From positions 2,590,001 to 2,654,000 of the forward strand of contig NZ_CP029002.1 in the NCBI RefSeq assembly GCF_003073375.1: a stretch of 64,000 bases of DNA, given 5' to 3'. The stretch comes from Lysinibacillus sp. 2017. Lineage in GTDB: Bacteria > Bacillota > Bacilli > Bacillales_A > Planococcaceae. Below are positions 35,751 through 44,928 of the stretch, piece after piece (within the stretch, counting starts at the first letter, position 1; the number at the start of each line of letters is the position of its first letter). A model generated the notes under the pieces. It was not told where the DNA came from. It searched no databases and saw nothing but the letters and a program-made list of their open reading frames with translations. A program made the position numbers and the translations under genes.

Positions 35751-36482
35751 TTAGTCAATATAACTAGCACTTGAATCCCCATTCACATGATAAATTTCAA
35801 GCACTTCGCCATGTTCTGACATGAACACGCCATTTAATTGGCCACTAAAATAGCAACCACCATCTATTGCCACATATTTTCCGTCCGCGCTTTGCCAAAC
35901 CTCATTCGATTCGTGAATATATTTTAATGGCGTATGGCCAAACACATTAACATAGGGTGTGCCATTTTCCTTTAAATAATGCTCACGAATCCATATAAAA
36001 TCACGATTAGTCGTGATCGTAAAATCTGTATTAGCTGAATCAAAACCAGCATGTGTAAAAAGTACATCCCCAATAACCACATGTAATTTAGCAGTCTCTA
36101 AAAAGGCCAGTTCGTCCTTGAAATTTGCCTTTACGATATTAGCTTGCTCAAGCTCACTAATATCCTTAATATCTTGTGGTAATGATTCAAAAAAGTTGAC
36201 CATTGTTTCTCTTCCGCCATTTCGAAAATAGCGTTCATAATTACTTTCAGGCTGTTCAATATAGTTCAATAGCATGTCCTCATGATTGCCTTTGCAGAAA
36301 ATAACTTGCTCACCATATGTATGTTTAAGCTCTATCACTTTATGTATCACATCCAAAGATCGTGGTCCTCGGTCGATAAGGTCGCCCAAAATGACAAGCG
36401 TACTTTCTTTGTCCCAATGCGTTAACATTTGCTCAAATTGCTTATACATCCCGTGAATATCACTTACTACAAATAAATTCAT
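35751..36482 (-). CDS. calcineurin-like metallophosphatase (Ser/Thr phosphatase/PrpE-like)
   Basis: 243 residues from ATG 36482 (AAGGA at 8 nt; two earlier in-frame ATGs sit in or next to that site). Metal-binding motifs are all present: SDIHGM (6-11), GDLIDRGP (about 34-41), GNHED (about 67-71), and GHTPL near 195. The group includes symmetrical diadenosine tetraphosphatases and protein phosphatases; the substrate cannot be assigned. It is 34 bp upstream of the PH-domain gene and possibly co-transcribed. Confidence 0.9.
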   Translation of the reverse strand: MNLFVVSDIHGMYKQFEQMLTHWDKESTLVILGDLIDRGPRSLDVIHKVIELKHTYGEQVIFCKGNHEDMLLNYIEQPESNYERYFRNGGRETMVNFFESLPQDIKDISELEQANIVKANFKDELAFLETAKLHVVIGDVLFTHAGFDSANTDFTITTNRDFIWIREHYLKENGTPYVNVFGHTPLKYIHESNEVWQSADGKYVAIDGGCYFSGQLNGVFMSEHGEVLEIYHVNGDSSASYID

Positions 36483-36671
36483 GCTCATCATCCTTATTTT
36501 TCTTTTCCTTTAAATGTATCACTACAAAGCGTAATTGGGTACGTTTCTTTTGTTACAGCTAATCTTATATTGAACCACAAAAAAATCGACATACATTAAA
36601 CTTACATTTTATGTAATATACAAACTTTTATAATATAATCATTATAGAAACAAAATAAAGGACGGGATTTT

Positions 36672-37562
36672 ATGATTAAACGAATAGCAAAAGGTTCTGG
36701 AAATTTTGTTAAAAAAGCAATTTCTGGTACAGGGGATTTTGTAAGTAACAAAATTGAGGATGCAGGATTTGAAAAATCTGCAGAATGGGTAAAGCAAGCG
36801 TCCACTGGAATTGGCAATGCATCAGGTGCTAGTATTTCATTAGCTGGACAAGTAGTGGAAGGTTCATATAAAACGCTGAAGGGACAAATTCAGAAAGATA
36901 CAAATACGCGTACTGATGGTGTCGACGATTTAGTTGATGCTGGTAAAATACTTGGCAATTCGGTCATTCATTTTGTGAAAACAGGTGCAACGAGTACATA
37001 TGATACGGCATCTGGACTTATAACGAAAGATTACGATAAGGCAAAAGCGGGTGCATGGAAGCTCTCTCAGATAGCTGCTGTTTCCGTACTTGCAGTGAGT
37101 GTTGTTGATTTAGTTGACGGCACCGATGTCGTACAGGCCGAGTCCATTCAAGCGATTAACGCACAATATGAAGGCGATGTTCACCCGATTACCGACGTTC
37201 CTTTTGAGCGTAGTGAAATTGAATATGAAGGACAAATTGTTTCAGACGTTTTCCCAGTATTCGAAAGTCCATTCACTGCAGAAATCAATGAATCCGACTA
37301 TCATTTAACTGATCAAGCGCATAATAAAATTGCTAATTTACAACTTTATGATGCCATCCAAACAAATCCCCATTTAGCAACAGAGATTGGCTTAAATGAG
37401 ATGGATATCAATTTACTCCAACATAATATTACACCAGACGGCTACACTTGGCATCACTATGAGCAACCTGGACAAATTCAGTTAGTTGAATCTTCGATGC
37501 ATGACCAAACCGCACATACAGGTGGTCGCTTTATTTGGGGTGGCGGGTCAGCATATCGATAA
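36672..37562 (+). CDS. protein with C-terminal WHH/HNH-type nuclease motif (possible polymorphic toxin)
   Basis: 296 residues. The N-terminal 135 residues are small-residue-rich amphipathic helices (for example SGTGDFVSNKIEDAGFEKSAEWVKQASTG) of unknown type. A hydrophobic segment follows (about 140-158). The C-terminus carries W260-H261-H262 with LVESSMHDQTAHTGG, which matches the HNH/ENDO VII nucleases with conserved WHH found as toxin tips. It has no signal peptide and no recognisable secretion domain. The start follows AAAGGACGGG. The following 250 bp hold no immunity-type gene; the next gene is convergent. Toxin role is inference; a house-keeping nuclease is also possible. Confidence 0.75.
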   Translation: MIKRIAKGSGNFVKKAISGTGDFVSNKIEDAGFEKSAEWVKQASTGIGNASGASISLAGQVVEGSYKTLKGQIQKDTNTRTDGVDDLVDAGKILGNSVIHFVKTGATSTYDTASGLITKDYDKAKAGAWKLSQIAAVSVLAVSVVDLVDGTDVVQAESIQAINAQYEGDVHPITDVPFERSEIEYEGQIVSDVFPVFESPFTAEINESDYHLTDQAHNKIANLQLYDAIQTNPHLATEIGLNEMDINLLQHNITPDGYTWHHYEQPGQIQLVESSMHDQTAHTGGRFIWGGGSAYR

Positions 37563-37676
37563 AGGTATGTACTATTGAAAATTGCTAGAAAAGACGGGTT
37601 TCATTTCGATAGATTAGTTGTCTTTGTGCGTACATACGTGTCTTAGCTTAATGTTATTCCCCTTTCAAAAATCAAC

Positions 37677-37712
37677 ATGGAGTGATAAATATTTCTTCCT
37701 TTATCACTCCAT
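37677..37712. terminator. hairpin between convergent genes
   Basis: ATGGAGTGATAAA/TTTATCACTCCAT perfect 13-bp stem with a 10-nt loop and modest T-rich flanks; it probably ends the WHH-protein gene and the convergent nucleotidase gene. Confidence 0.65.
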
Positions 37713-37813
37713 ACATTTTATTATTCATAACCCTCAATCATTCGAAGTGCAATTTCTTCTTCCACACGCGCATATTGCGAATAAGACGGTCCATTCCTTT
37801 GTATAAGTCCAGG

Positions 37814-40321
37814 TTACCTTCTTGCTATATCTACAAGACGTCCCTCTACTTTGGTATCGACAGTTCTCAGACTAACAAGATAATCACGGAAGTTTTCCCA
37901 ATCAGATAATCCTAAGTCCTTCACTCGCCCTTCCCCATATGCTTTAGCTAATACTGTATAGCCATCCCCGCCCTTCGCTGTAAAGGCGTTTGTTGCAATC
38001 GTGTATGTTGTATTATCTAGAAGTTCCGTGTAAGTGTTTCCTGCATTTTTATATTTTATTGAAACAACCCGTCTTCCAACAGATCGAGAAGAATCATATT
38101 CTACTTTTGCACCCGATACATGTAAGAATCCGCCATTTTCTAATGGGAGGTCTTTCAAACTAATTTCAAATGTTTGTTTTATTTCTGCTCCTGTTAAATT
38201 CATCGTTGCTAATGTGTTTCCAAATGGTAGCACCGTCATCACTTCACCAATAGTAATCGGTCCTTGATTGATTCCGGCTCTAATTCCTCCACCATTTTGG
38301 AATGCCATGATGACGTTCGAATTATACGTTTTCGCTTTCTGTAGCATACCGTCCGTGATTAAGTTGCCTAACGGGGTTTCATTTCGTCGAACACTTTCGC
38401 CCTCTGTTCGCGGATTTTCAAATGCCTTCACAGCAACTGCCCCTATTTCTTGAGCTGCAATTTGGTCTATTTTTGATTTATACGGTTGAAGTAGCTTCGT
38501 AGCCTCCCAATCTTCCACTTTATCAGCTATTTTAATTAATTTGCCATCGTGACGAACAACAACGCCTCTTTTATCAAATTCAACATCTAGTGTTCCTAGA
38601 TATTCGTTATATTGATAGGCTTGCACAATAATCGTTGGTGTTCCATCACTATCAACGACAAGCGGCTTATCCAATTGTGTATGGCTATGTCCTCCAACAA
38701 TCACATCAATTCCTTCGACCTTTGATGCTAAAATTAAATCGTTGTCAATGGCTGGGTTGTCATCGTGTCCAATATGAGAGATTGCAACAATTTTATTGAC
38801 ACCCATTCCCTCAAATGCTCTGACAGCCTTTTTTGCTTCTTCGATATAGTTCTCAAAGAAAATAGACCCTGGACTTGAAATATCACGTGTCTCTGCAGTT
38901 GTTAGGCCAAAGAATCCGACCTTTTCCCCGTCGATTTCTTTTACAATCCCATTATAAATTTTTCCGTTTTTTGGATTACTTGATATCAAGTCGCTGAATA
39001 AACCAGTAAATTTGGCATCCCTTGAAAAATCAATATTCGAACTAACAAACGGGAACTTTGCACCTTTGATAAAATTTACTAATGCTTGATGTCCTTCCAC
39101 ACTCGAACCTAAATCAAATTCATGGTTACCAAATGTCATAATGTCATAGCCCATTAAATTCATAAACTTCAGGTCTGTTGATCCTTTAAATTCATTAAAA
39201 TATAAAGTTCCAGAGAACACATCTCCCGCATCTACAAGTAATGATTTTGGTTTAGACGCGCGCACTTCCTTGACAGCGGTCACTTTTTTCGCAATTTGAT
39301 TTAAATTCGCATGTGTATCATTTGAATGCATAAGGGATAGGGTGAAGCTTTTTATAGGATTTGGGCTCTTTATAGGATTCGGGGCTCTTAATTTATGATT
39401 TAAATAATAAAATCTTTGTAAATGTTTTGCTGATTTTTGATTATAATCAACATACATGCCTTCATAACCAACGACCTTGTTAGTTGCATCGGTACTTTCA
39501 ATTCGTTCCTCTATAATGGTCGGTTTATGATTGGCTTCATCCCGATTCACTAAATTTGCATTCACAATTTTAACTAGCGTTTGCGTCTTGGCTCCAGAAG
39601 TTCCTGATATAATGATTCCACCTAGTTTGTTTCCACTGACATCAATTTTACCGCTTAACGTAACAGTAGATCCATCTACATATACTGCTGTATCAGCACC
39701 TTTAATAGTAATATTCGTTAAAGAGCCGACCGTTTTCATAAATTGCAGTGCATGAGAATTGTCACCTCTCCAGGAAGTTACTCCACTCAATGTATAGCCA
39801 TTTCCATTAATATGCTTTTCTGAAGTTATCTTAAGTGTTTCTTCTATTTTAATATCCTTTTTGATAGAAATATTCTTAACCTTTGGATTGTTAATCGCTG
39901 CTTTAAATTCTTTATATGTTGTAACAGTCGCATCAGTAGCCTGGTTATTTACGACTAACTTATCTATTGCTGCCTTCAAACTATTTAATGCGTTTATTAC
40001 ATTAGCCTGAGTTACTTTTGAATCCTTTAATATTCTTTGTGCTGCTGATAGAGCTTGTTGAAGTCTATTCCAACTATCTACAGTGTAATCTACTTTTTTG
40101 AGTTTGATCCCGTTATTAATGGCAGTTTGTAGATTTGTCTTGTCCACTTTTGGTGAGGGTTTTTTACCTTTCCCTTGATCTTTCCCGTTGTTTTTCTTGT
40201 GGTCTTTCCCTGAATCCTTGTTTGCATTTGCTTCAATTGGCGGAGCTACTACAACTGCTGAGGCAATCAATGCTGTAGCTATTCCAGCCTTGAAAAACTT
40301 TTGATATGCGGCCTTTTTCAC
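37814..40321 (-). CDS. secreted 5'-nucleotidase/2',3'-cyclic phosphodiesterase-like metallophosphatase
   Basis: Extracellular nucleotide-degrading enzyme, 835 residues from GTG 40321 (AGGAGG upstream). Signal peptide: basic start, then ATALIASAVVVAPPIEANA. A Lys-rich spacer is followed by a FIVAR-like helical module (about 60-122). Next is a beta-helix-like region with ...KAAINNPKVKNISIKKDI... (about 130-260). The metallophosphatase domain has NDTHAN (near 333), GDVF, GNHEFD and GGHSHT, and the C-terminal 5'-nucleotidase substrate domain has NGGGIRAGI and FGNTL. It has no SLH or LPXTG anchor. The FIVAR/beta-helix front is unusual for plain YfkN-type enzymes. Confidence 0.92.
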   Translation of the reverse strand: MKKAAYQKFFKAGIATALIASAVVVAPPIEANANKDSGKDHKKNNGKDQGKGKKPSPKVDKTNLQTAINNGIKLKKVDYTVDSWNRLQQALSAAQRILKDSKVTQANVINALNSLKAAIDKLVVNNQATDATVTTYKEFKAAINNPKVKNISIKKDIKIEETLKITSEKHINGNGYTLSGVTSWRGDNSHALQFMKTVGSLTNITIKGADTAVYVDGSTVTLSGKIDVSGNKLGGIIISGTSGAKTQTLVKIVNANLVNRDEANHKPTIIEERIESTDATNKVVGYEGMYVDYNQKSAKHLQRFYYLNHKLRAPNPIKSPNPIKSFTLSLMHSNDTHANLNQIAKKVTAVKEVRASKPKSLLVDAGDVFSGTLYFNEFKGSTDLKFMNLMGYDIMTFGNHEFDLGSSVEGHQALVNFIKGAKFPFVSSNIDFSRDAKFTGLFSDLISSNPKNGKIYNGIVKEIDGEKVGFFGLTTAETRDISSPGSIFFENYIEEAKKAVRAFEGMGVNKIVAISHIGHDDNPAIDNDLILASKVEGIDVIVGGHSHTQLDKPLVVDSDGTPTIIVQAYQYNEYLGTLDVEFDKRGVVVRHDGKLIKIADKVEDWEATKLLQPYKSKIDQIAAQEIGAVAVKAFENPRTEGESVRRNETPLGNLITDGMLQKAKTYNSNVIMAFQNGGGIRAGINQGPITIGEVMTVLPFGNTLATMNLTGAEIKQTFEISLKDLPLENGGFLHVSGAKVEYDSSRSVGRRVVSIKYKNAGNTYTELLDNTTYTIATNAFTAKGGDGYTVLAKAYGEGRVKDLGLSDWENFRDYLVSLRTVDTKVEGRLVDIARR

Positions 40322-40482
40322 TTCAAACCTCCTTTAAAATTATACAATCCTAATAAGTGTATGCGACGACTTTATCAATCATAAGGAATTTAATTTATGT
40401 TTTTACAGAGTAACGAGCTCTAGGCTAGTTTTAACTTTCGTCCAAAATAGAACAAGCAAGATGGGGTACCTTCTTATTTAAG

Positions 40483-40516
40483 AAAAAACCCCGCATGGCA
40501 ATGAAGCCAAGCAGGG
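40483..40516 (-). terminator. terminator of the subtilase gene
   Basis: CCCTGC-TTGGC-TTCATT-GCCAT-GCGGGG followed by TTTTTTC on the minus strand, about 60 bp after the stop. Confidence 0.88.
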
Positions 40517-40575
40517 CCAAAATTATTTGCAACGCTTCTCTAATTTTTATCTAGCATTGATAGTTACTAATTAGG

Positions 40576-43500
40576 TCACGGTTTACCTGGCTTACCAGGA
40601 TTGCTCGGGTTACCTGAATTGCCTGGTTTACCTGGATCTGGTTTGTCTGGTTTACCTGGATCTGGTTTGTCTGGTTTACCTGGATCTGGTTTGTCTGGTT
40701 TACCTGGATCTGGTTTGTCTGGTTTACCTGGATCTGGTTTGTCTGGTTTACCTGGATCTGGTTTGTCTGGTTTACCTGGATCTGGTTTGTCTGGTTTACC
40801 TGGATCTGGTTTGTCTGGTTTACCTGGATCTGGTTTACCTGGATCTGGTTTGTCTGGTTTGTCTGGTTTACCTGGATTCTCTGGTTTACCTGGTTTTTCT
40901 GGTTTACTTGGCTTGCTCGGTTTGACTTGTTTTGTTACTGTGACGCGAACCTTTACTTCATTTCCACGGTAGTTCACAGTAATGGTTGTCGTACCTGCTT
41001 TTTTGGCTGTCACTAAGCCTTTATTTGTTACAGTAATAATATTTTTGTCGGCAACCGTATACGTCGCTTTTTGTGTCACGTCCACTACTGTAGGCGATTC
41101 GAGTACAGTATAACGTGCTGGGCCATCACTATTTTGATTCATTTCAATCGTGCCACCACTATAAGGTTGCTCAGTAATGATTGGTGCGATAAGTGTTAAA
41201 TTAGGGAGAGATTCGATTTCAATCGAATTAATGTCTTCTGTTTCAACTTCTGGAGTTAATTCTGGAGTATTTTGTGGTGTGATTAGTTCTTGTTCTAATG
41301 CTGCAGATTGAATCGATTTTGTTGAAGCTACACGCATAACTGATTTTTTTGCTACAGCTAATTCTTCTGTGTCTGGTTCACCTGATTCTTCTGTTGCTTC
41401 TGGAGTCTCAGGTTCTTCTGGTGCTTCTGGTGTTTCTGGTGTTTCTGGTGTTTCTGGTGCTTTTGGTTGCTCTGGTGAAACAATCTCACTTTCAAATATT
41501 ACTTGTGATCCTTTATTGCCCGCTGCATCTTGAACAAATACCGTGACAATATTATGTGATTCTTCATTCAAAGTACTCATATCAAATGAGAAAGAACCAT
41601 TTTGATTTAAATTAAATGGAACAGCATCAGCTGCTACATCATTTTCCGTTATGACATAAGATGCAGATAATTTTTCATTTAAATCATAATCTAAACCATA
41701 ACGTGCAAGCTCAACATTATAGTCGATATATTTATCCATTATTTGACCACTTGCGATACCATCTGTAATCGCACCTGAAATTTCAGGTTTTGTTGTTTTT
41801 ACGACAACTGGTCCAGCGTAATCACTAACTACTCCCGTAGCAGCTAATCCCGTGAAGTCAATCGTATAGAGACCATCAGGAATCATTACTCTTGCACCGC
41901 CACTCCAAGGCTGATATAAACCAGTAATAGGGAGCGTATAAGAACCAGCTACTAATGAATTACTCGCATGTAAATAGCCAATATAGCCATCTTCATAGAT
42001 TCCGCCCTCTGGATTCATAATATCCCAAAGTTCAATATAGTTCGTTGTCACATCACCAGTCAATGTAAATGCTAATGTAGCTGAATCATTGATACCATCC
42101 CCATTAAACGATAGATCCGTTTTTGAAATAGCCATGTTTTTGATTTCTACTGGTGCAACACCACCGAAGTCTGCTGCAAATGGTAGAGATATTTGGGTAT
42201 ATGGGCTTGGAAGCGGAGTTGTTGTTTCTAAGACATTCAATTGAATGTTCTCTCCAATTTTCATATTCAAGTCAGATCGATCAACTGATAGCGATACATC
42301 CGTTAAGTTCTCTTCCATTGCCGTAATGTAAATATAGCCAAACATTTCATCACCAAGTGTTGTCGCTGTGTTTTGCGATGCAGTTAATGTAACCGTTAAT
42401 AATTCCTCACCATTTAACGTAAATGTTGGTTTATCGACCGTTACTGTCGCATCTGCAAATCCTTTCGTAACATCGACAGAGACATTATATCTCCCGCCAA
42501 TCCCCTTCATATCCTTCACTAAAATTTGTTTTGTGATAGAAATATTACCTTCTTTAAGTGACTGCGGACCAAATGTTACCGTCCCTTTTAAATTTTCGAC
42601 AACAGTGCCACTGCTATCTAATACAGCTTCATCAATTGCATAGGCAAGTGCACTCGGATGAGCAGCTGCATAGGCATCAACACGACCTGCACCTTGTTCG
42701 AATACATCAAATTGCGCTGTATTTAATACTTTTGCAGTATTTGAAAGCGCCACTTTTACATCAAACGCACTCCAGCTTGGATTTGCTTGCTTAACAAGTG
42801 CCGCAATCCCAGCAATATGTGGTGTTGCCATCGATGTACCTGTTTTTCGTCCATATGCTTCATCATAACTTGCATCTGGGAAATCTGCTTTGTACATCGG
42901 CACGGCGGACATAATATTCGTACCAGGTGCTGATACATCTGGTTTAATATCAAAGTTTGGTGTCGTAGGTCCACGTGAGCTTGAATCATTTACTTCATCA
43001 CCCACTGTTGTTACAGAGCCAAATCGGTCGAACATAACAGCGCCTTCTTCTGTTGCTAATGCAGCTCGAATCGCAGCGCCATCTGTTTGTGACATATCAA
43101 ATGACGGAATAAACTCAAAAGAATCCCCTAAAAACACGCCAGACGCATTTGGCGCATTTGTACCACCTGCAATATTATGAATAATCGTACCAACTGCGCC
43201 CATTTCTTTCGCGTTCGCAATTTTATCCACAAATGCAATTGTTCCACGGGCAATCAGCGCGATTTTCCCTTCTACATCAATTCCGTTATAATCAGACAAA
43301 TTCCCTACTCCTGGAACCGCTACAATTTCAAACTCACCATCTAGCTGTGTGGCAACATCTTGACCAAACGTTGTAGCCATCAGCTCAAGCTGCTTCTTAA
43401 ATTCATAGTCACCGATTGCAATATTCACTTCTCCGTTATGCATTGTTTCGGGATTTGTTGTATTCCCTACTGCAATTCCTAAGCGTGAAGTGGCTGGTGT

Positions 43501-44676
43501 TCCAATCGTTCCGCGATTTGGTCCAGAGTTCCCCGTTGCACTAACAGCAATCGTTCCTGCCATCATCGCATTATTAAGCGCAAATGAACCGCCGTCTGTT
43601 TCCGAATTGGCCCCTCCACCTAATGAAAGGTTGATAACGTCCATATCTTCAATTACTGCAGTTTCAATTGCTTTGATAATACCCGAATTTGATCCACTAC
43701 CATATGCCCCTAATACGCGGTACATATATAGGTCCACTTTTGGTGCAATCCCTTTTATGCCGAAATCATTGGCACCAATTGCAGCAATTGTTCCTGCTAC
43801 ATGTGTGCCGTGAGACGTATAAAATGCACTGCCATTAGCGTTGAATTCTGCTCGGTTTGCTGGGCGATCTAATGGTGAAGTTTCAGATGCATCATCATCT
43901 GATCGCGGACGTGCATAATCAGATCCTGTATGTGGGACAAAGTTTTTTCCACCTTTATAAATTCCCGCAAACTCTGGATGGTTGGTATCAATACCTGTAT
44001 CCAAAACAGCTACTTTAATGCCTTGTCCTTCTATACCTTCAGCCCAAAGCTTTTCTATACCTAAGAAAGAATTACTCGTATTCATAAATGGACTAACTTG
44101 TCCCGCTTGAGTAAAGCTTGTCTCTCCTGAACTTGCTACATCTTCAGAAGCATACATTATCGTATCGGGCTCGACTAATGTAATCCCCTCAATATCAATT
44201 AACCTCTCAATATCATCCGCTTTTACCGTTGCAGCAAAACCATTTAATACCGTATCAAATGTATAACCTTGTGAAAACGATACATTTTCTACATGCATTT
44301 CTTTTATGACTTTTGCCTGTTGTGAGGTAACTCTTGCTTTTCTTTTTGCACGATCATTACTACTAAATGAACGTCCATTTAATTCCATTATCCCTTGTTC
44401 AAGTGCTACTGGCTTTTCCGAAAGATGAATAATAACCGGAATTTCTTCGCTACCTGATATGCCCTGCAAATCTCTGTGTAATGTAGCAGGTCCCGTACTA
44501 ACTTGTAGCTGTTCAGCAATTGCGGCTTTGGTCAGCATCGTGCTTTCATCAAAGTTTGATTGCTTGAATGCTTCTGAATCCTCATTTGCTAATACATTTA
44601 ATGGTGATAACATTGACAATACCATTAAAAATGTAATAAATAATGCAAAATACTTATGAAGCCTTTTTGTATTCAA
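40576..44676 (-). CDS. secreted Vpr-like subtilisin protease with C-terminal PGKPDKPD repeats
   Basis: Extracellular serine protease, 1366 residues from TTG 44676. The ATG at 44682 is only 2 nt from AGGAGG; TTG is 8 nt away. Order: signal peptide (to about 32), inhibitor I9-like propeptide (about 75-178), S8 catalytic domain with Asp228 (VLDTGID), His291 (HGTHVAG), Asn in SATGNSG, and Ser617 (GTSMAT). A protease-associated insert (about 420-560) splits the domain, as in Vpr. Fn3-like and beta domains run to about 1150, then a Pro/Glu-rich linker, a Big_2-like module (about 1210-1280), and a tail of eight perfect plus several degenerate octapeptides. Residue numbers count from the ATG. It has no sorting signal. 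Confidence 0.95.
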   Translation of the reverse strand: MNTKRLHKYFALFITFLMVLSMLSPLNVLANEDSEAFKQSNFDESTMLTKAAIAEQLQVSTGPATLHRDLQGISGSEEIPVIIHLSEKPVALEQGIMELNGRSFSSNDRAKRKARVTSQQAKVIKEMHVENVSFSQGYTFDTVLNGFAATVKADDIERLIDIEGITLVEPDTIMYASEDVASSGETSFTQAGQVSPFMNTSNSFLGIEKLWAEGIEGQGIKVAVLDTGIDTNHPEFAGIYKGGKNFVPHTGSDYARPRSDDDASETSPLDRPANRAEFNANGSAFYTSHGTHVAGTIAAIGANDFGIKGIAPKVDLYMYRVLGAYGSGSNSGIIKAIETAVIEDMDVINLSLGGGANSETDGGSFALNNAMMAGTIAVSATGNSGPNRGTIGTPATSRLGIAVGNTTNPETMHNGEVNIAIGDYEFKKQLELMATTFGQDVATQLDGEFEIVAVPGVGNLSDYNGIDVEGKIALIARGTIAFVDKIANAKEMGAVGTIIHNIAGGTNAPNASGVFLGDSFEFIPSFDMSQTDGAAIRAALATEEGAVMFDRFGSVTTVGDEVNDSSSRGPTTPNFDIKPDVSAPGTNIMSAVPMYKADFPDASYDEAYGRKTGTSMATPHIAGIAALVKQANPSWSAFDVKVALSNTAKVLNTAQFDVFEQGAGRVDAYAAAHPSALAYAIDEAVLDSSGTVVENLKGTVTFGPQSLKEGNISITKQILVKDMKGIGGRYNVSVDVTKGFADATVTVDKPTFTLNGEELLTVTLTASQNTATTLGDEMFGYIYITAMEENLTDVSLSVDRSDLNMKIGENIQLNVLETTTPLPSPYTQISLPFAADFGGVAPVEIKNMAISKTDLSFNGDGINDSATLAFTLTGDVTTNYIELWDIMNPEGGIYEDGYIGYLHASNSLVAGSYTLPITGLYQPWSGGARVMIPDGLYTIDFTGLAATGVVSDYAGPVVVKTTKPEISGAITDGIASGQIMDKYIDYNVELARYGLDYDLNEKLSASYVITENDVAADAVPFNLNQNGSFSFDMSTLNEESHNIVTVFVQDAAGNKGSQVIFESEIVSPEQPKAPETPETPETPEAPEEPETPEATEESGEPDTEELAVAKKSVMRVASTKSIQSAALEQELITPQNTPELTPEVETEDINSIEIESLPNLTLIAPIITEQPYSGGTIEMNQNSDGPARYTVLESPTVVDVTQKATYTVADKNIITVTNKGLVTAKKAGTTTITVNYRGNEVKVRVTVTKQVKPSKPSKPEKPGKPENPGKPDKPDKPDPGKPDPGKPDKPDPGKPDKPDPGKPDKPDPGKPDKPDPGKPDKPDPGKPDKPDPGKPDKPDPGKPDKPDPGKPGNSGNPSNPGKPGKP
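40625..40879 (-). repeat. 24-bp tandem repeats encoding the (DPGKPDKP)n tail
   Basis: Eight identical head-to-tail copies of a 24-bp unit at 40625-40816, then a rearranged zone (15-, 24-, 9-bp units) to about 40879. They are in frame inside the subtilase gene. Perfect copies suggest recent slippage or a mutable length. This is not a CRISPR array: there are no unique spacers. Confidence 0.95.
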
Positions 44677-44773
44677 ATTCATTTCCTCCTTTTTAATCTC
44701 TTACTTTGTGATTCTATTTTGTCGTGATGCAAAAAATAGAAACATAATAGTATATGATTTAGGAGGATGTGGT

Positions 44774-44878
44774 ATGAAATTTTATATAGAAATAGATTTC
44801 TACATAGTTTTCCTAATATATGAATTACTTTATGCAAACACGACAAAATGTTGCGTAAAGGAAACTTTAAGCATATAA
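44774..44878 (+). CDS. possible 34-aa small protein
   Basis: ATG 44774 lies 7 nt after a perfect TAGGAGG, and the frame runs to TAA 44876-44878. The product is hydrophobic at first (KFYIEIDFYIVFLIYELLY) then CC-containing and basic. No family is recognised. It sits between the divergent subtilase and ZIP genes, 50 bp before the ZIP start. A leader peptide or small membrane peptide is possible; chance is also possible. Confidence 0.35.
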   Translation: MKFYIEIDFYIVFLIYELLYANTTKCCVKETLSI

Positions 44879-44928
44879 TAAGGGAAATCAATATACTGTT
44901 TGTTTAAAATGAATGGGGGAAAATCAAT

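Noticed and set aside
40625-40879. Regular short repeats resembling a CRISPR array
   Set aside because: The units are contiguous with no unique spacers and lie in frame inside a coding sequence.
40601-40972. Plus-strand open frame of Leu/Pro/Gly/Ser repeats across the subtilase tail
   Set aside because: It is the antisense shadow of the 24-bp repeats and has no ribosome site.
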